This document shows positions 1 to 10,308 of a stretch of 64,000 bases of DNA, in pieces. Numbering within the stretch: the first letter of the stretch is position 1; every line of letters starts with the position of its first letter. The position numbers and the translations under genes were made by a program. A model generated the notes under the pieces. That model saw only the letters and a list, made by a program, of their open reading frames with translations, was not told the origin of the DNA and did not search any database. Origin of the DNA: Strobilurus pachycystidiatus (Eukaryota > Basidiomycota > Agaricomycetes > Agaricales > Physalacriaceae); contig JAHLMK010000029.1 of NCBI GenBank assembly GCA_019915135.1, positions 124,001-188,000 on the forward strand, in the 5' to 3' direction.

Positions 1-672
1 TGCGCAAGAAATTCCCTTCTCGACGGTCGCTCGTTGGGCGTGCGGTACGCCCACACTCGCTCATGGCATCATATACTTGACAGTTTATAGATTTGAAACC
101 CTCGGATACCGAGCAACATATACTTCTCCTGGCTCGTACTTCTTCGATGTCCGGCCCCGCGATGTGGATGGTAGAGAGTGACTTAGGGAAGTTTGAAACT
201 GGAGGATCGAGCGTCTGTTTATACGCGCCAAAGGCGCGGTAGTACCGTCCTGGAACTGTCGCCATCTCGAGAGGAGATCGACGGGCATTTCGCAAATCCT
301 CACGAGTCATCTAGCTAGACTGTACACCATCTTGAGCGACGCGTGCTATATCCTTGCAGCAAGATTCCCTTCGTCCTACCTTTTCGCGGACCGAACTTTG
401 AGGTGCCACCTACAAATCTTCTGAGTAACGCAAGCGGTACTAATATTTCCATACAATATAGGTGGATGCTTGCGTTTCGATTATGTGCACCTAGGTTTTA
501 CGGCCTGGCCTTCTTGTTTCGGCCCAATATGTTGTTGGCGAACAATAGGAAAAGGGTTGAGGCAAATTCTAAAACATATCCCCATATAGAACAAGAACTA
601 TTGTCGGCTACTTTAACTCTCATCTCGCGGCGAGCCACAATTTACTTCTTTGCACCACCATACCCATACTCG
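1..672. other. Left edge and upstream region of the first kinase-like gene
   Basis: No gene can be assigned with confidence. A minus-strand open stretch (303-85) lacks an ATG at its head (GTG) but has an internal ATG near 285 and could be the 3' end of a gene running off the left edge. The last ~110 bp before position 673 resemble the sequence upstream of the paralogue at 8233 (shared 'atagaacaag' and 'gagccacaatt' blocks), so this is probably a duplicated promoter. Confidence 0.4.
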
Positions 673-2075
673 ATGGCCAGCACGCGTCGCGGTCGAGGTC
701 GCGGTCGCGGTGGCGCCGTGCCTCCTCCACCGCCGGTTGACACGCGCCCATACCGTCAGCGCATGCTCGAATACCGTATGCCAGATATACCGGAGAAGGA
801 CGGGATGCCAGCACCAATTCCTACCCCACCGCTCGCCGTGTTGGACCGACATCTCTCCGCAAGTCTCATCCTGAAGCGCGTCGTCATGCTCCCCTCCTTC
901 CCATCAGATCTCTGCTCCGCCCTGGACACGTACTCGAAGCAACTCGATGCCATTCCAGACAAGCATTTTGCCGTGAGCGAGCGCTTCTATCACAGTCGGA
1001 TGCCCACCGACGCCATCTCTCTTTCTGAATCCCGCCAGTACGGGCTCAACCACGGTACCTGTTGTATATCCTCCGCTCTTATATTCAATCCACGACGACC
1101 GGGAACACCACTGTTCTACGGGCAGTCTCCGGCCATAGACACTTCTGAAATTTTGGACGACAAGTATGTGTCGCAGAACTTCTCTATCTATCCTGCCGGC
1201 CCGCACCGCGATCTAAAGTCGCGAAAGCTGGTGGGACGCTTGCAGGCCTATTCCAAGGGTTTAACATCTGGACTGTATTTCTGTCGTGCAGCTTTGCATC
1301 TCATTCACGAGATGGAGAGTCTTGCTGACAAGCCTACCTTCCCGTGGCAGTTAGATTCTCAATCCTCTTGCTCGGTAGTTCCCGATGCTCCACCGCCCGA
1401 TGCTCCTACCAGTCTTTGGAAACTCCCCAAGGAGGAGGCTAGTCTACGTCGCAGTAGTCGACGAAAGACTGACGCAGATTCCTCCTCATCCCCTCAGCTA
1501 GGCGATCTCACACCGCTGCAACATGGCACCGAAGAAGGGAAGAATTACCACCCAATATGTGCCGAGTACATACAAAAGGTGCGCGGGCTGATGTGTACTC
1601 TATCTTCGTCACTCAATTTCGTCAGGCATGGATCGACGCTGTCAATCGAGATGCGTCGGTAATGATATTTGATGGAGGCAACTTGATTCGACTGGGCATT
1701 CGTCATCGTCGACTTCAGACACTTTTTCTATCGGACGTGATTGACCTTCGTTTGTCGGAGGGACCCGCGTTCGGGAGACTGTGGCTTGCCCTGCTTCTTG
1801 GGGTCGCCTACGATGCCATGCAGCGACTGCCCCTCCTTGAAGCAGCACAGCAGACAGGTCAAAAGCGGAAGGCAGATCGTTTTGACGAAGCATTTTCTTC
1901 GAAACGGCGTAGGATATCACCCTCCGCTGCCGACATGGTGCGCTGTTCGAGCGCATTGATGTTCTCGACTAAAGATCCTTTCTAGGAACACAAGAGCCAC
2001 TTCTCACTGCGACCGGCAGTGGCCATCTTCATTCGTCTGGGGAAGACGTGTTCCCCTGCTCCTATTGTGTTGGCC

Positions 2076-2080
2076 AGAAC
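2076..2080. repeat. Target site duplication AGAAC, left copy
   Basis: AGAAC lies immediately before the left LTR. The same five bases follow the right LTR at 6973-6977. Five base pairs is the usual staggered cut of Copia-type integrases, so these mark the insertion point in exon 3 of the kinase-like gene. Confidence 0.95.
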
Positions 2081-2317
2081 TGTTAGCAGCAATAGATAGA
2101 AAATAGATGTGATTGTTCTTTTGCCTCGGAAAACTGAGGGCTTTTATACTACAAGATAAGTACACTAGAATGTTCTAAGTAATGAGTAAGCTAAGAGTCA
2201 GAGTGACTCAACAGAATGGTAGAGAATATACACGAAGAGTCGCGTCGGGGACGCTGACTCAAGGTCCGATCCGAGTCGCGTCATGGTAGACGCGTCGTCG
2301 GCTTGCTATTGCTGACA
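2081..2317 (-). repeat. 3' LTR of the Copia element
   Basis: This 237-bp LTR matches 6736-6972 throughout by eye. In element orientation it follows the polypurine tract. It contains TATAAAAG on the minus strand (2141-2148), the likely promoter box used when this LTR becomes the 5' LTR. Confidence 0.97.
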
Positions 2318-2328
2318 CTCCCCCTCAA
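2318..2328 (-). other. Polypurine tract of the Copia element
   Basis: On the minus strand this reads TTGAGGGGGAG directly against the 3' LTR. This is the RNase H-resistant primer site for plus-strand DNA synthesis. It overlaps the polyprotein's TGA stop at 2325-2327, so coding and replication signals share bases. Confidence 0.9.
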
Positions 2329-5300
2329 GCCGAAATCAGTCCGAGTGCCTGAACTAGTGGCTTGAACTTGAATGAGGCTAACGCTTTCGTGAGAATGTCG
2401 GCGGTCATCTCTGCAGTGGGACAGTAGACAACATCTAAGGTACCGTCGCGTACCTGGTCCCGGATGAAATGATACCGTATATCAATGTGTTTAGTCCGGG
2501 CGTGGAATTGGCCAAGTTCTGCATGTGTGAGTGCGATGGCAGACTGGTTGTCGTTGTACATGATGAATGGGAATGCGATGGGTCCGATGAGTTCCGTAAG
2601 GAATTGCCTGTACCACAGGGCTTCCTTTGCGCAGTACGTGAGCGAGATATATTCGGCCTCTGTAGTCGAGAGCGCCGTAATTTCCTGTTGCTTCGATGAC
2701 CAAGATACGGCAGCACCGTTCAAGATCAAAGCATATCCGGACACGGCCTTGCGGTCCTCGATGGACATCCCGTCTGCGTCAGCGAAGATGTCGAGTCCGA
2801 GTGACTCTTCAGCACCGTTGTATGTGAGTCCCAGGGCTCGGGTACCCTTGAGATACTGGAGTACACGCTTCGCGGCGTCCCAGTGTGCCTGTGCGGGGTT
2901 ATCAACAAACCGTGACAGCATGCATACCGTGAATGCTAGGTCAGGCCGTGTTGCAGTTGACAGCCATACCAATCCGCCAATGAGTTCCCGATATGGAACA
3001 TCTTGCATCGCGTGGATGGTGTCGTAGTCGTCCTTGGATGGACACTGGTCGCGTGATAATTGGGTAGAGGGATCGAGTGGAACCGAGACAGATTTGCAAT
3101 CTGTCATCTGGAATTTCCGGAGCAATGAATCACAGTAAGTTGTCTGTGATAGTGCAAGGGTGCGAGCTTGGCGGTCTCGAGTTACTTCCATCCCGAGTAG
3201 CCAGCTAATTGGACCGAGCATTGTAATGCGAAAGATGCGTCCGATATCCTCTTGAACTTCTTTGATAAGTGCGGGAGAAGTTCCTGTGATGGTACTGTCG
3301 TCGATATGGATGGCAATTAAAATAAGATCATCTCCGTTAATGAGACGATAGACGGCGTGATCCGAACGGAGTGGGTGAATACCAAGTGTGGCAAGAGACG
3401 AGGTAAGTTTCTCGTACCACTTACGGCTCGATTGCTTGAGTCCGTATATGGTTCGTCGGAGTCTAATGACATCGTGCGCATTCCCGTTCGAGTAGTGTGG
3501 TGGTTGCTCCATGTAGATCTCCTCGCTGTCTGTAAACTCGCCATTGAGGAAAGCAGCTGAGTAATCAAACACCTCGATGTCCCAGTCAAAGCGGGCTGCT
3601 AGTGAGAGAATGGTTCGGAGTGATGATAGCTTGGCAGTGGGTGAGAATGTCTCGAAGTAGTCCACTCCCTGCACTTGTGTGAAGCCGCGCGCTACGAGAC
3701 GCGCCTTGTACTTGTCAATTTCGCCGTTTGCCTTGCGCTTGATCCGCAGCGCCCATTTAGACCCAACTATATTGCGTCCGATCGGTCTCGGAACCGGCCC
3801 ATCACCGAATGTCCCTGTTCGGTTCATGGCTTCCATCTCAACATCCATGGCCTGCTTGAATAGCGACCAATCTTCTCTGTTCATTGCCTCTTCAACGCTC
3901 GGTGCATCCGACATGTCTGCAACGCCGGCATATGCGTATTCGACATCGGTCTCTGGCTCGGCGATGACGTGATGGGCAGCTCGACGTGTTCGAGTGCCTT
4001 CTACAATATTCTTGACGTCGATTTTGGCCGTAATATCGCGCGGTGCCAGTGGTTTTACCGGCTTTGGTTGCGGACTCGACGGTGGGGTGTCAGGTGGAGT
4101 AGTGAGAGGAGATAGAGGTGGGCTTTGGGATGATGGGTTTGGCTGTAAAGGTGCATGCTGAATGTTTTCCTTCTTTTCATCAAGCTTAACCTCTTCATTC
4201 TCCCCCTCATTCAGCATTCTAAGGATGCCACCACCACCTCGCCGTGCTTCAGGGAATTTTACGCTGCGCTCAACGCGTATTGATCGGTTATCCGGAAAGT
4301 AGATCCGATGACCGTTGCTGTCTTGATCGAATCCCATCCAACGACCTTCGCGCGCGCGTCCCTCGAGTTTGGAACCGTCTTCTACGTGAACCCAGACCTT
4401 GCAGCCCCACTCTTGGACATTGTGCAGGTCCGGCTTCGATCCACGGAACACCTCGTATGGTGTGCGACCACCTATGGCCTTCGACGATGTCCGGTTCTTC
4501 AACCAGACTGCATGCTTCAGTGCTTCGCCCCACAGATTCATCGGGAGTCCAGCCGCATGGAGCATGGCTCGGACTTTTTCGAGGAGCGTGCGATTGAGTC
4601 GTTCGGCGACTCCGTTGTGTTCGGGTGTATCGTGGACTGTGAAACGACGCTGGATCCCTTTTTCGTCTAGAAATGCGTCGAACTTGTGACCCTTGTACTC
4701 TCCGCCTCCGTCTGAATGCAGAATCTTGATTTGAATTCCGAACTCCTTCTTCCAGCGTGCCTCAAGGTCTTTGAAGCTCTGCAGTGTCTCATCCTTGGAG
4801 TGGAGTAGCATTGCTACTGAGTATCGCGACGCGTCGTCTGTAAAGGTAACATAGTATTTCTTGTGCTGGGGTGTCTCGACAGTTGCAGGACCCCACACGT
4901 CGCTGTGGACCTGATCCCCAACTCCCCCTGACGCGTCGTTCTCCCTGGATTTGGCAACAGCGCTCCGTGTCATCCTGCCATGCAGGCATGACTCGCATTG
5001 ATCCTTCGAGGTAGGCGAGCTCTCATCCAGCTCTAACCCTTCAACCAGCTGATCCTTGACCAGCTTCTTTGCTGCGTCAACTGGTAGATGACCCATCAGA
5101 CGGTGCAACTCGTCTGGGGTAACGATTCGTGGTCCATCATCAACATGATGCGCCTGGGGAATGGGAATAGGTACGCGAAGTCGATACAACCTATTGTGCA
5201 GGGGGATGGATCCAATCTGATGAAACTTTCGATCTAGGATACGACACTTCTGATCGCCAAACTGCAGGTGAAAGCCTGCTTCGTCGATGCGACTGACTGA

Positions 5301-6653
5301 TAGAAGTGTGACTCCCAGGTTCGGTGCATGGAGGACGTCTTTGACCAGAATTCTGGATGTCTCGGTACCGTTAGGGATGGTGATATGCATGTCTCCCTTG
5401 CCAGTGGCCTCGAACTTCTTCTTGTCCGCTGCCATAATCCCTCGAGGTTTGATAGCCGTGTAATTCATTAATCGGTGACGCGATGGTGTCATGTGCTGGG
5501 TTGCACCGGAGTCAAAGATGTCTGTTTCGTAGTCGCGCTCTGTTTCTGCAGCGGCTGCAGCGAGTTCTTCGGAGGTAAGGGAGGCTATTTCCCCAATGAG
5601 CTCTGAGGTATCAATGGTGAACATCTCAGGCTCCTCTTCCTCTTCGTCATCGTCATCCTCGCTGTCGCTGACATCCTGGAGGGGTGGTAGATCCATAGAA
5701 TCCACATCTTCATCGGCTAGATCAAAATCCGCCTCCTCATCATCAGCAAACCATGCGGCATTGAACTCTTTTTCGACTTTGGCCGCGTTCGCCTTCCCGT
5801 GACCCTTCCTGGGTCCCTGGCCTTCCTTCCCTCCTCCCTTTGCCCAACAATCGCGTGCCATGTGCCCTTTCTTGTGGCAGTTATAGCACTCCACCGACTT
5901 CTTGGATCCCTTGCCGCCCTTCCCGCTATAGAAGGCGGCTTCCTTCTCGCCCTTGTCTCCGGACCTGACTCTTCGCCGGTCCGCCTCGTCATTGATGCCC
6001 TGTAGCACCATATCGGGGTCGAGAGATTTGCCAAGGAGTGTGGCTGCACCTGTCAACGCGGACAGATACGTTTCGAATGACCTGGGGAGGGAACCGAGCA
6101 CGATCGCGACAAAGTTATCGTCGCCGGGGTCTGCTCCCATCGCGATGAGGTCCTCGCGTATGGACTGTAGTTTGGTGAGGTGAGCCTTCACGTCACCTCC
6201 ATCTGCGCATCGCTCATCCTGGAGCCTCCGACGCAGGTCCACGGTCACCATCTTTGACTTCTTCTCATACTCTCCCTTAACCTTCTCCCACATCAATTTC
6301 GCCGTCGCCTCGCCTTTGACCTTCAGGAATAGTGAGTCCGAGATTACTGATGCGATACCCTGCTTGATGACAGCCTGCTCGGACTTCCAGATCCGGCGCC
6401 GTCCCAGGTACTCATTTGTTGTTTTAATCTTGTCCGCGGTAGGGTTTGCCGGATCCGCCACTGCAGGTTCAGCTGGCGGAATTGCGGTACCGGCAATTGT
6501 ACCCTCGAAGTGGTCGCTCAGACCGGCGGCATCGACAGCAAACAAGAACCGGTCTCGGAAAAAGATCCAGTTCGTGCCGTCCGCTTTGCAGGCCGGGAGC
6601 TTCGCGAAATACTCGCCGAGTTTGGCGGTGGATGATAACGTGTTGGTGGACAT
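2325..6653 (-). CDS. Copia Gag-Pol polyprotein, intact
   Basis: Single 1442-residue frame from ATG at 6653-6651. Gag occupies about residues 1-250 and ends in a CCHC zinc knuckle (C256, C259, H264, C269). A very acidic linker follows. The aspartic protease motif DSGA is at 381-384. Integrase has an HHCC finger (about H517, H522, C553, C556) and the catalytic triad about D585, D648, E684. Reverse transcriptase follows, with the active box written HIDD instead of the usual YVDD. RNase H closes the protein, with an FADAD motif and the typical Copia STTEAEY segment. There is no frameshift between gag and pol, as usual in Copia. No stop or frame break is seen, so all enzymatic parts could be functional. 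The 82-bp leader (6654-6735) separates the start from the primer binding site. Confidence 0.96.
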   Translation of the reverse strand: MSTNTLSSTAKLGEYFAKLPACKADGTNWIFFRDRFLFAVDAAGLSDHFEGTIAGTAIPPAEPAVADPANPTADKIKTTNEYLGRRRIWKSEQAVIKQGIASVISDSLFLKVKGEATAKLMWEKVKGEYEKKSKMVTVDLRRRLQDERCADGGDVKAHLTKLQSIREDLIAMGADPGDDNFVAIVLGSLPRSFETYLSALTGAATLLGKSLDPDMVLQGINDEADRRRVRSGDKGEKEAAFYSGKGGKGSKKSVECYNCHKKGHMARDCWAKGGGKEGQGPRKGHGKANAAKVEKEFNAAWFADDEEADFDLADEDVDSMDLPPLQDVSDSEDDDDEEEEEPEMFTIDTSELIGEIASLTSEELAAAAAETERDYETDIFDSGATQHMTPSRHRLMNYTAIKPRGIMAADKKKFEATGKGDMHITIPNGTETSRILVKDVLHAPNLGVTLLSVSRIDEAGFHLQFGDQKCRILDRKFHQIGSIPLHNRLYRLRVPIPIPQAHHVDDGPRIVTPDELHRLMGHLPVDAAKKLVKDQLVEGLELDESSPTSKDQCESCLHGRMTRSAVAKSRENDASGGVGDQVHSDVWGPATVETPQHKKYYVTFTDDASRYSVAMLLHSKDETLQSFKDLEARWKKEFGIQIKILHSDGGGEYKGHKFDAFLDEKGIQRRFTVHDTPEHNGVAERLNRTLLEKVRAMLHAAGLPMNLWGEALKHAVWLKNRTSSKAIGGRTPYEVFRGSKPDLHNVQEWGCKVWVHVEDGSKLEGRAREGRWMGFDQDSNGHRIYFPDNRSIRVERSVKFPEARRGGGGILRMLNEGENEEVKLDEKKENIQHAPLQPNPSSQSPPLSPLTTPPDTPPSSPQPKPVKPLAPRDITAKIDVKNIVEGTRTRRAAHHVIAEPETDVEYAYAGVADMSDAPSVEEAMNREDWSLFKQAMDVEMEAMNRTGTFGDGPVPRPIGRNIVGSKWALRIKRKANGEIDKYKARLVARGFTQVQGVDYFETFSPTAKLSSLRTILSLAARFDWDIEVFDYSAAFLNGEFTDSEEIYMEQPPHYSNGNAHDVIRLRRTIYGLKQSSRKWYEKLTSSLATLGIHPLRSDHAVYRLINGDDLILIAIHIDDSTITGTSPALIKEVQEDIGRIFRITMLGPISWLLGMEVTRDRQARTLALSQTTYCDSLLRKFQMTDCKSVSVPLDPSTQLSRDQCPSKDDYDTIHAMQDVPYRELIGGLVWLSTATRPDLAFTVCMLSRFVDNPAQAHWDAAKRVLQYLKGTRALGLTYNGAEESLGLDIFADADGMSIEDRKAVSGYALILNGAAVSWSSKQQEITALSTTEAEYISLTYCAKEALWYRQFLTELIGPIAFPFIMYNDNQSAIALTHAELGQFHARTKHIDIRYHFIRDQVRDGTLDVVYCPTAEMTADILTKALASFKFKPLVQALGLISA

Positions 6654-6722
6654 GGCAGGGATGGGTTAGAGTGGGATTGAAATGCGTGTAAGGTGAGTTG
6701 TCGTGTAGATTCAGTTATGGTC

Positions 6723-6735
6723 GGGGCCCATAACC
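6723..6735 (-). other. Primer binding site matching the anticodon arm of initiator tRNA-Met
   Basis: The plus strand reads GGGGCCCATAACC directly against the 5' LTR. This is the sequence around the CAU anticodon of eukaryotic initiator tRNA, not its 3' CCA end. The element's minus-strand DNA synthesis would then be primed by a 5' half-molecule of tRNA-iMet, as established for Drosophila copia and yeast Ty5. The match is visible; use of the primer is inferred. Confidence 0.85.
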
Positions 6736-6972
6736 TGTTAGCAGCAATAGATAGAAAATAGATGTGATTGTTCTTTTGCCTCGGAAAACTGAGGGCTTTT
6801 ATACTACAAGATAAGTACACTAGAATGTTCTAAGTAATGAGTAAGCTAAGAGTCAGAGTGACTCAACAGAATGGTAGAGAATATACACGAAGAGTCGCGT
6901 CGGGGACGCTGACTCAAGGTCCGATCCGAGTCGCGTCATGGTAGACGCGTCGTCGGCTTGCTATTGCTGACA
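6736..6972 (-). repeat. 5' LTR of the Copia element
   Basis: This 237-bp copy appears identical to 2081-2317. It drives transcription leftwards: the minus strand has TATAAAAG at 6803-6796, 143 bp before the polyprotein ATG. The LTR's outer edge abuts the right AGAAC target duplication. Confidence 0.97.
6796..6803 (-). promoter_or_regulatory. TATA box in the 5' LTR
   Basis: TATAAAAG on the minus strand inside the 5' LTR, upstream of the primer binding site and polyprotein. It is the likely core promoter of the Copia element. Confidence 0.7.
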
Positions 6973-6977
6973 AGAAC
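6973..6977. repeat. Target site duplication AGAAC, right copy
   Basis: Matches 2076-2080. The host reading frame resumes at 6978. Confidence 0.95.
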
Positions 6978-7692
6978 CGACTGCGAACGTCAACAAATTT
7001 ACAAACCAACGGATTACCACGGCCTCACGCTTTATAAGCGACTTGGACACGGCGCGGTCGGGCATGTATATCGTGCTGTTCCTTCCCTCGATGCATCGGG
7101 GCGACCGTTTGTTGTGAAGATGGCCACCACATCAGCTAAGACGGAACGTTTACGACATGAGTACAAAGTATACCAACATCTTCATCAGGCAAAGATCACG
7201 GGAATACCGGCTGTCTTTGGCTTCTACGAGGATGCATCGAGAGCCGTTAGTGTACTTCTGCTTGCGGACGTCGGGCATCCCCTTGGACGAGAGAGGAACG
7301 GCGGTCGATCGCTGAATATTTCAGAGAAAGACGGGTTTGTGCTGTCTTTCTGGCTCAAGATGATGCTGACATGCTCTCAGTGCCAAGCTCTCAGCAATCT
7401 TGAGCAAAATTCACTCGGCTGGAATCTTGCACGGAGATATCAGGTCTTGGAACATGATGCGAGACGAGCTTGATCGCCTCTACATAACCGACTTCGATCG
7501 CTCCAGTTTTCATGCCTCTGAAGCTGACTATGAGAGGGAGAAGGGGCGTTTGAGAGAATTTCTAGATGGCAGTTTCATCGATGCTCTGCCCGCTGCTGGG
7601 CCAGACGATCTGAGGATCCATAGAAAACGTGATACATAACTCACATGATTCTTGGGCTCTGCGGGCCGAGGCACTGGCAGTCCTTCTGCGCT

Positions 7693-7960
7693 CTATACCC
7701 TGCCCAAGTGATAGACCTCATCCTGAATTACATTGTCACTATCTTCTTCTCCATTCATGCGGCATGAATCAGTCCAACCCGTGAGTAAAGATAGTCCAAA
7801 AAATTTCAATCGGTAACGTTCCTTGTGTAACATTATACGGAAATTTTGCCAGCCGTTGCCACTCCCTCCATATATCGCGCAAATTGGGGTTTCCCCCGGT
7901 CTGACTCTCTGTAGCGGACTCGATCCTCGTGCCGACTCTTCTAGCACAAGCGACGGGGCA
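7693..7960 (-). pseudogene. Relic of a type C kinase-like gene, 3' end
   Basis: Minus-strand segments in two frames resemble the last exon of the gene at 10309-12573. The series WTDSCRMNGEEDSDN..DEV aligns with its WADARRIDDGGNDE..DEV. The upstream part is frame-shifted and the rest of the gene is missing. Its position just 3' of the first type A gene mirrors the 10309-12573 gene just 3' of the second. The duplicated unit was therefore probably an A gene plus the convergent end of a C gene, and this copy then decayed. Confidence 0.55.
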
Positions 7961-8055
7961 CGGCAATGATTCGACCCTACTACTAACATGTACTCTGCCA
8001 TCGATTTGAATGTTTCAGTCGCTTTCTGACGAATGGTAAGAAAGACTCTGGAAGG

Positions 8056-8070
8056 TTGTTGTTGTTGTTG
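8056..8070. repeat. (GTT)5 microsatellite
   Basis: Five GTT units in the gap between the two type A kinase-like genes. No coding role is seen. Confidence 0.8.
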
Positions 8071-8232
8071 TTACACGGCAATGGCCCACGGGACCAGGTG
8101 ATAACGGACCGTATCCCCGTATAGAACAAGCGATACCCGGGGGCGGTGATAAGGGGTGTTGATGGTGACTTGCTTCTCACCCATACTGCCGCGAGCCACA
8201 ATTGCCTTCTCTACACACCATACCCGTACCCA

Positions 8233-10281
8233 ATGGCCAGTACGCGTCGCGATCGCGCGCGTCGTAACGGACCTCCTCCACCGCCAGTGGACCCACGCTC
8301 AAGGCGACAGCGCTTGTTCGAATATTGTCAGCCAAATATACCGGACGCGGACGCGAGGCTAGCACCCGTACCAAATCCCACCCCTCCGCTCGACGTATTT
8401 GACCGACATCTCTCTGCGAATCTTATCCTGAAGCGCGTCGTCATGCTCCCCTCCCTCCCAGCCGATCTCTCCCACGCCCTAGACACTTACTCAAAGCGAT
8501 TGGACGCCTTCCCGGACAAGATGTTCGCTTTCGATGATGTCTCCTACAAAGAAAAGCTTGCGACTGATGCCATATCGCTCGCGGATTGTCGCAGGTATGG
8601 TCTCAACCTCGCAACATGTGCCATTTCTTCGGCCCTCATGTTCAATCCTCGACGACCTGATATCCCCCTTATTCATGGGCGGTCCGATGGAGGAAAGGCC
8701 CTGCATAATGAATATGTTTCCCAAAGCTATTCTATATATCCCGCCGCAACGGATCGTGATCCGAAGTCCCGAAAGCTGCTACAACGCCTGCGGGTGTACT
8801 CCTCCGGCTTGACATCTGGGATGTATTTCTGTCGTGCCGCTTCACATCTTCTCACAGAAATGGGAGCTATGGCCCTCTTGGATATCTTTCCCTGGCAACT
8901 CGATTCCCAGACCACTCGCTCATCGGTTCCCGACGCAAACCCTCCTGACGCTCCTAGTAGCCTCTGGAAACTCCCCAGAGAGGATGGCCCTCGACGAAGT
9001 GGTCGCAGGAGGCCATTGACTGTAGACTCTCCCCCATTCTACAAGCTGGGAGATCTCACCCCGCTGCAACATGGGAGTCAAGTAGGCGAAGATTATCATC
9101 CAATGTGCGAAGAGTACATACAGAAGGTATGGTGTTGTCGTGCGCACGCTGTGTGTTGCTTAACTCCTTTAGGCGTGGATTGACGCGGCCAATAAGGATG
9201 CGTCGGTTATGATTTTCGATAGCGGAAACTTCATTCGCCTTGGAATTCGTCATCGTCGACTCCAGACACTTTTTCTATCGGACGTGATTGATCTCCGTTC
9301 TATGGATGCGCCTGTCTACGGCAAACTCTGGGTTGCGTTACTCCTCGGGGTCGCATACGATGCCATGCAGCGGCTCCCTCTCCTCGAATCTGAGCGACTG
9401 ACGGGCCAAAAACGCAAAGCAGATCCATTGGAAGAAATGCTTCCTTCGAAACGACAGAAAATTTCACCCGCTGTGGCCTCTGAGGCCGATGCGGTACGTT
9501 GTCCTGGCCGAATTACTCTCCTGTCCCTGATACGCATTCTTAGGAACTGGTCACTTACTTCTCAACACGCCCAGCGGTTGCAATCTTCATCCGCATTGGG
9601 AACCTGTCTTCTCCAGCTCCCCTTGTGCTTCCTCGATTCGGCACTGAGCCAAACAACAATTACAAACCCACGGATTACCACTCTCTCATCCTCTACAAAG
9701 GACTTGGGCATGGCGCCGTTGGAGACGTCTACCGTGCGATCACATCTCTAGAGAATCTAGCACGTCCGTTTGTTGCCAAGATGGCAAAGAACTCGGCCAA
9801 GGCCCGCCGTCTTCGACACGAATACAAAGTATATGAACACCTTCATCGCGCAAACGTCGAGGGAATACCCACACTGTTTGGTTTCTTCGAAAATGAGTCG
9901 AAATCTGTTAGTGTCTTACTCCTTGCGGACGTCGGACATCCACTTGGACGGGAGATGAACGCGACCCGTTCCGTGAAGATATCGGAGACGCAAAGGTTCG
10001 GCCTTCTCTGCTCGAATGTGACCGTGTGCTGACGACGAGTCAGTGCCCAGATGTCCATGATCTTGAATGGGATTCATGCCGCCGGCATATTGCACAGAGA
10101 CATCAGGTCGTGGAATCTAATGCGAGACGAATTCGATCGAGTTTACATTACTGATTTCGACCGTGCCAGCTTTCATGCCACCGAAGCCGACTTCGATAGG
10201 GAGAAGCAGCGCATGAGAGACTTTCTCAACGGTGTCTACGTCGATACTCTGCCTCCTATCGGGCCTGAGGATCTTAGATAA
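8233..10281 (+). CDS. Kinase-like protein, type A, copy 2 (intact)
   Basis: Four exons: 8233-9126, 9173-9493, 9544-9995 and 10044-10281, giving 634 residues. All introns are 46-50 nt and the frame is kept throughout. The start is the ATG of MASTRRDRARRN. Residues about 1-300 are a fungal domain shared with the other family members (DRHLSANLILKRVVMLPS). A second conserved block, about 300-405 (AWIDAANKDASVMIFDSG), is encoded by exon 2. The kinase-like domain follows: glycine loop GLGHGAVGDVYRA near 460, lysine in FVAKMA near 483, glutamate in RLRHEYKVY, HRDIRSWN near 572, and DFD replacing DFG near 593. Catalytic Lys, Glu, Asp and Asn are all present, so phosphotransfer is possible. It resembles fungal-specific expanded kinases; the substrate is unknown. 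It ends 28 bp from the convergent type C gene. Confidence 0.85.
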
Positions 10282-10308
10282 CATTTGAAACAATAAGACA
10301 TGTTCGTA

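Larger units (their letters stand above)
2081..6972 (-). mobile_element. Complete Copia (Ty1-type) LTR retrotransposon
   Basis: The element is 4892 bp, read on the minus strand. It has two 237-bp LTRs (6736-6972 is the 5' LTR, 2081-2317 the 3' LTR) that look identical base for base, begin TG and end CA, and carry imperfect terminal inverted ends. AGAAC target duplications flank it. A primer binding site lies next to the 5' LTR, a polypurine tract next to the 3' LTR, and one intact open frame fills the interior. The domain order Gag-protease-integrase-RT-RNase H is diagnostic of Copia/Pseudoviridae. Identical LTRs, an intact frame and a disrupted host gene all point to very recent transposition. 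It may still be active, which is inference. Confidence 0.97.
673..7639 (+). pseudogene. Kinase-like gene (type A, copy 1) split by a Copia element
   Basis: Four exons by comparison with the paralogue at 8233-10281: 673-1578, 1626-1937, 1986-2080 continued at 6978-7334, and 7381-7639. The Copia element 2081-6972 sits inside exon 3. Without the element and one copy of the 5-bp target duplication the frame runs through unbroken, so insertion is the only visible lesion. The start is the ATG of MASTRRGRGRGRGG, not the upstream GTG. The N-terminal half is a fungal domain with no assignable fold. The C-terminal part has a glycine loop (GHGAVGHVYRA), the VVKMA lysine, HGDIRSWN in place of HRD..N, and DFD instead of DFG. 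The family resembles the expanded fungal-specific kinases (FunK1-like), but a specific assignment needs a profile search. While the element is present the product would be truncated before the kinase domain. Confidence 0.85.

Noticed and set aside
343..672. N-terminal extension of the first kinase-like gene from a GTG start
   Set aside because: The paralogue at 8233 starts at the internal ATG and the upstream sequence matches non-coding promoter DNA.
4244..4670. Plus-strand open frames inside the Copia element
   Set aside because: They are antisense shadows of the integrase region of the polyprotein.
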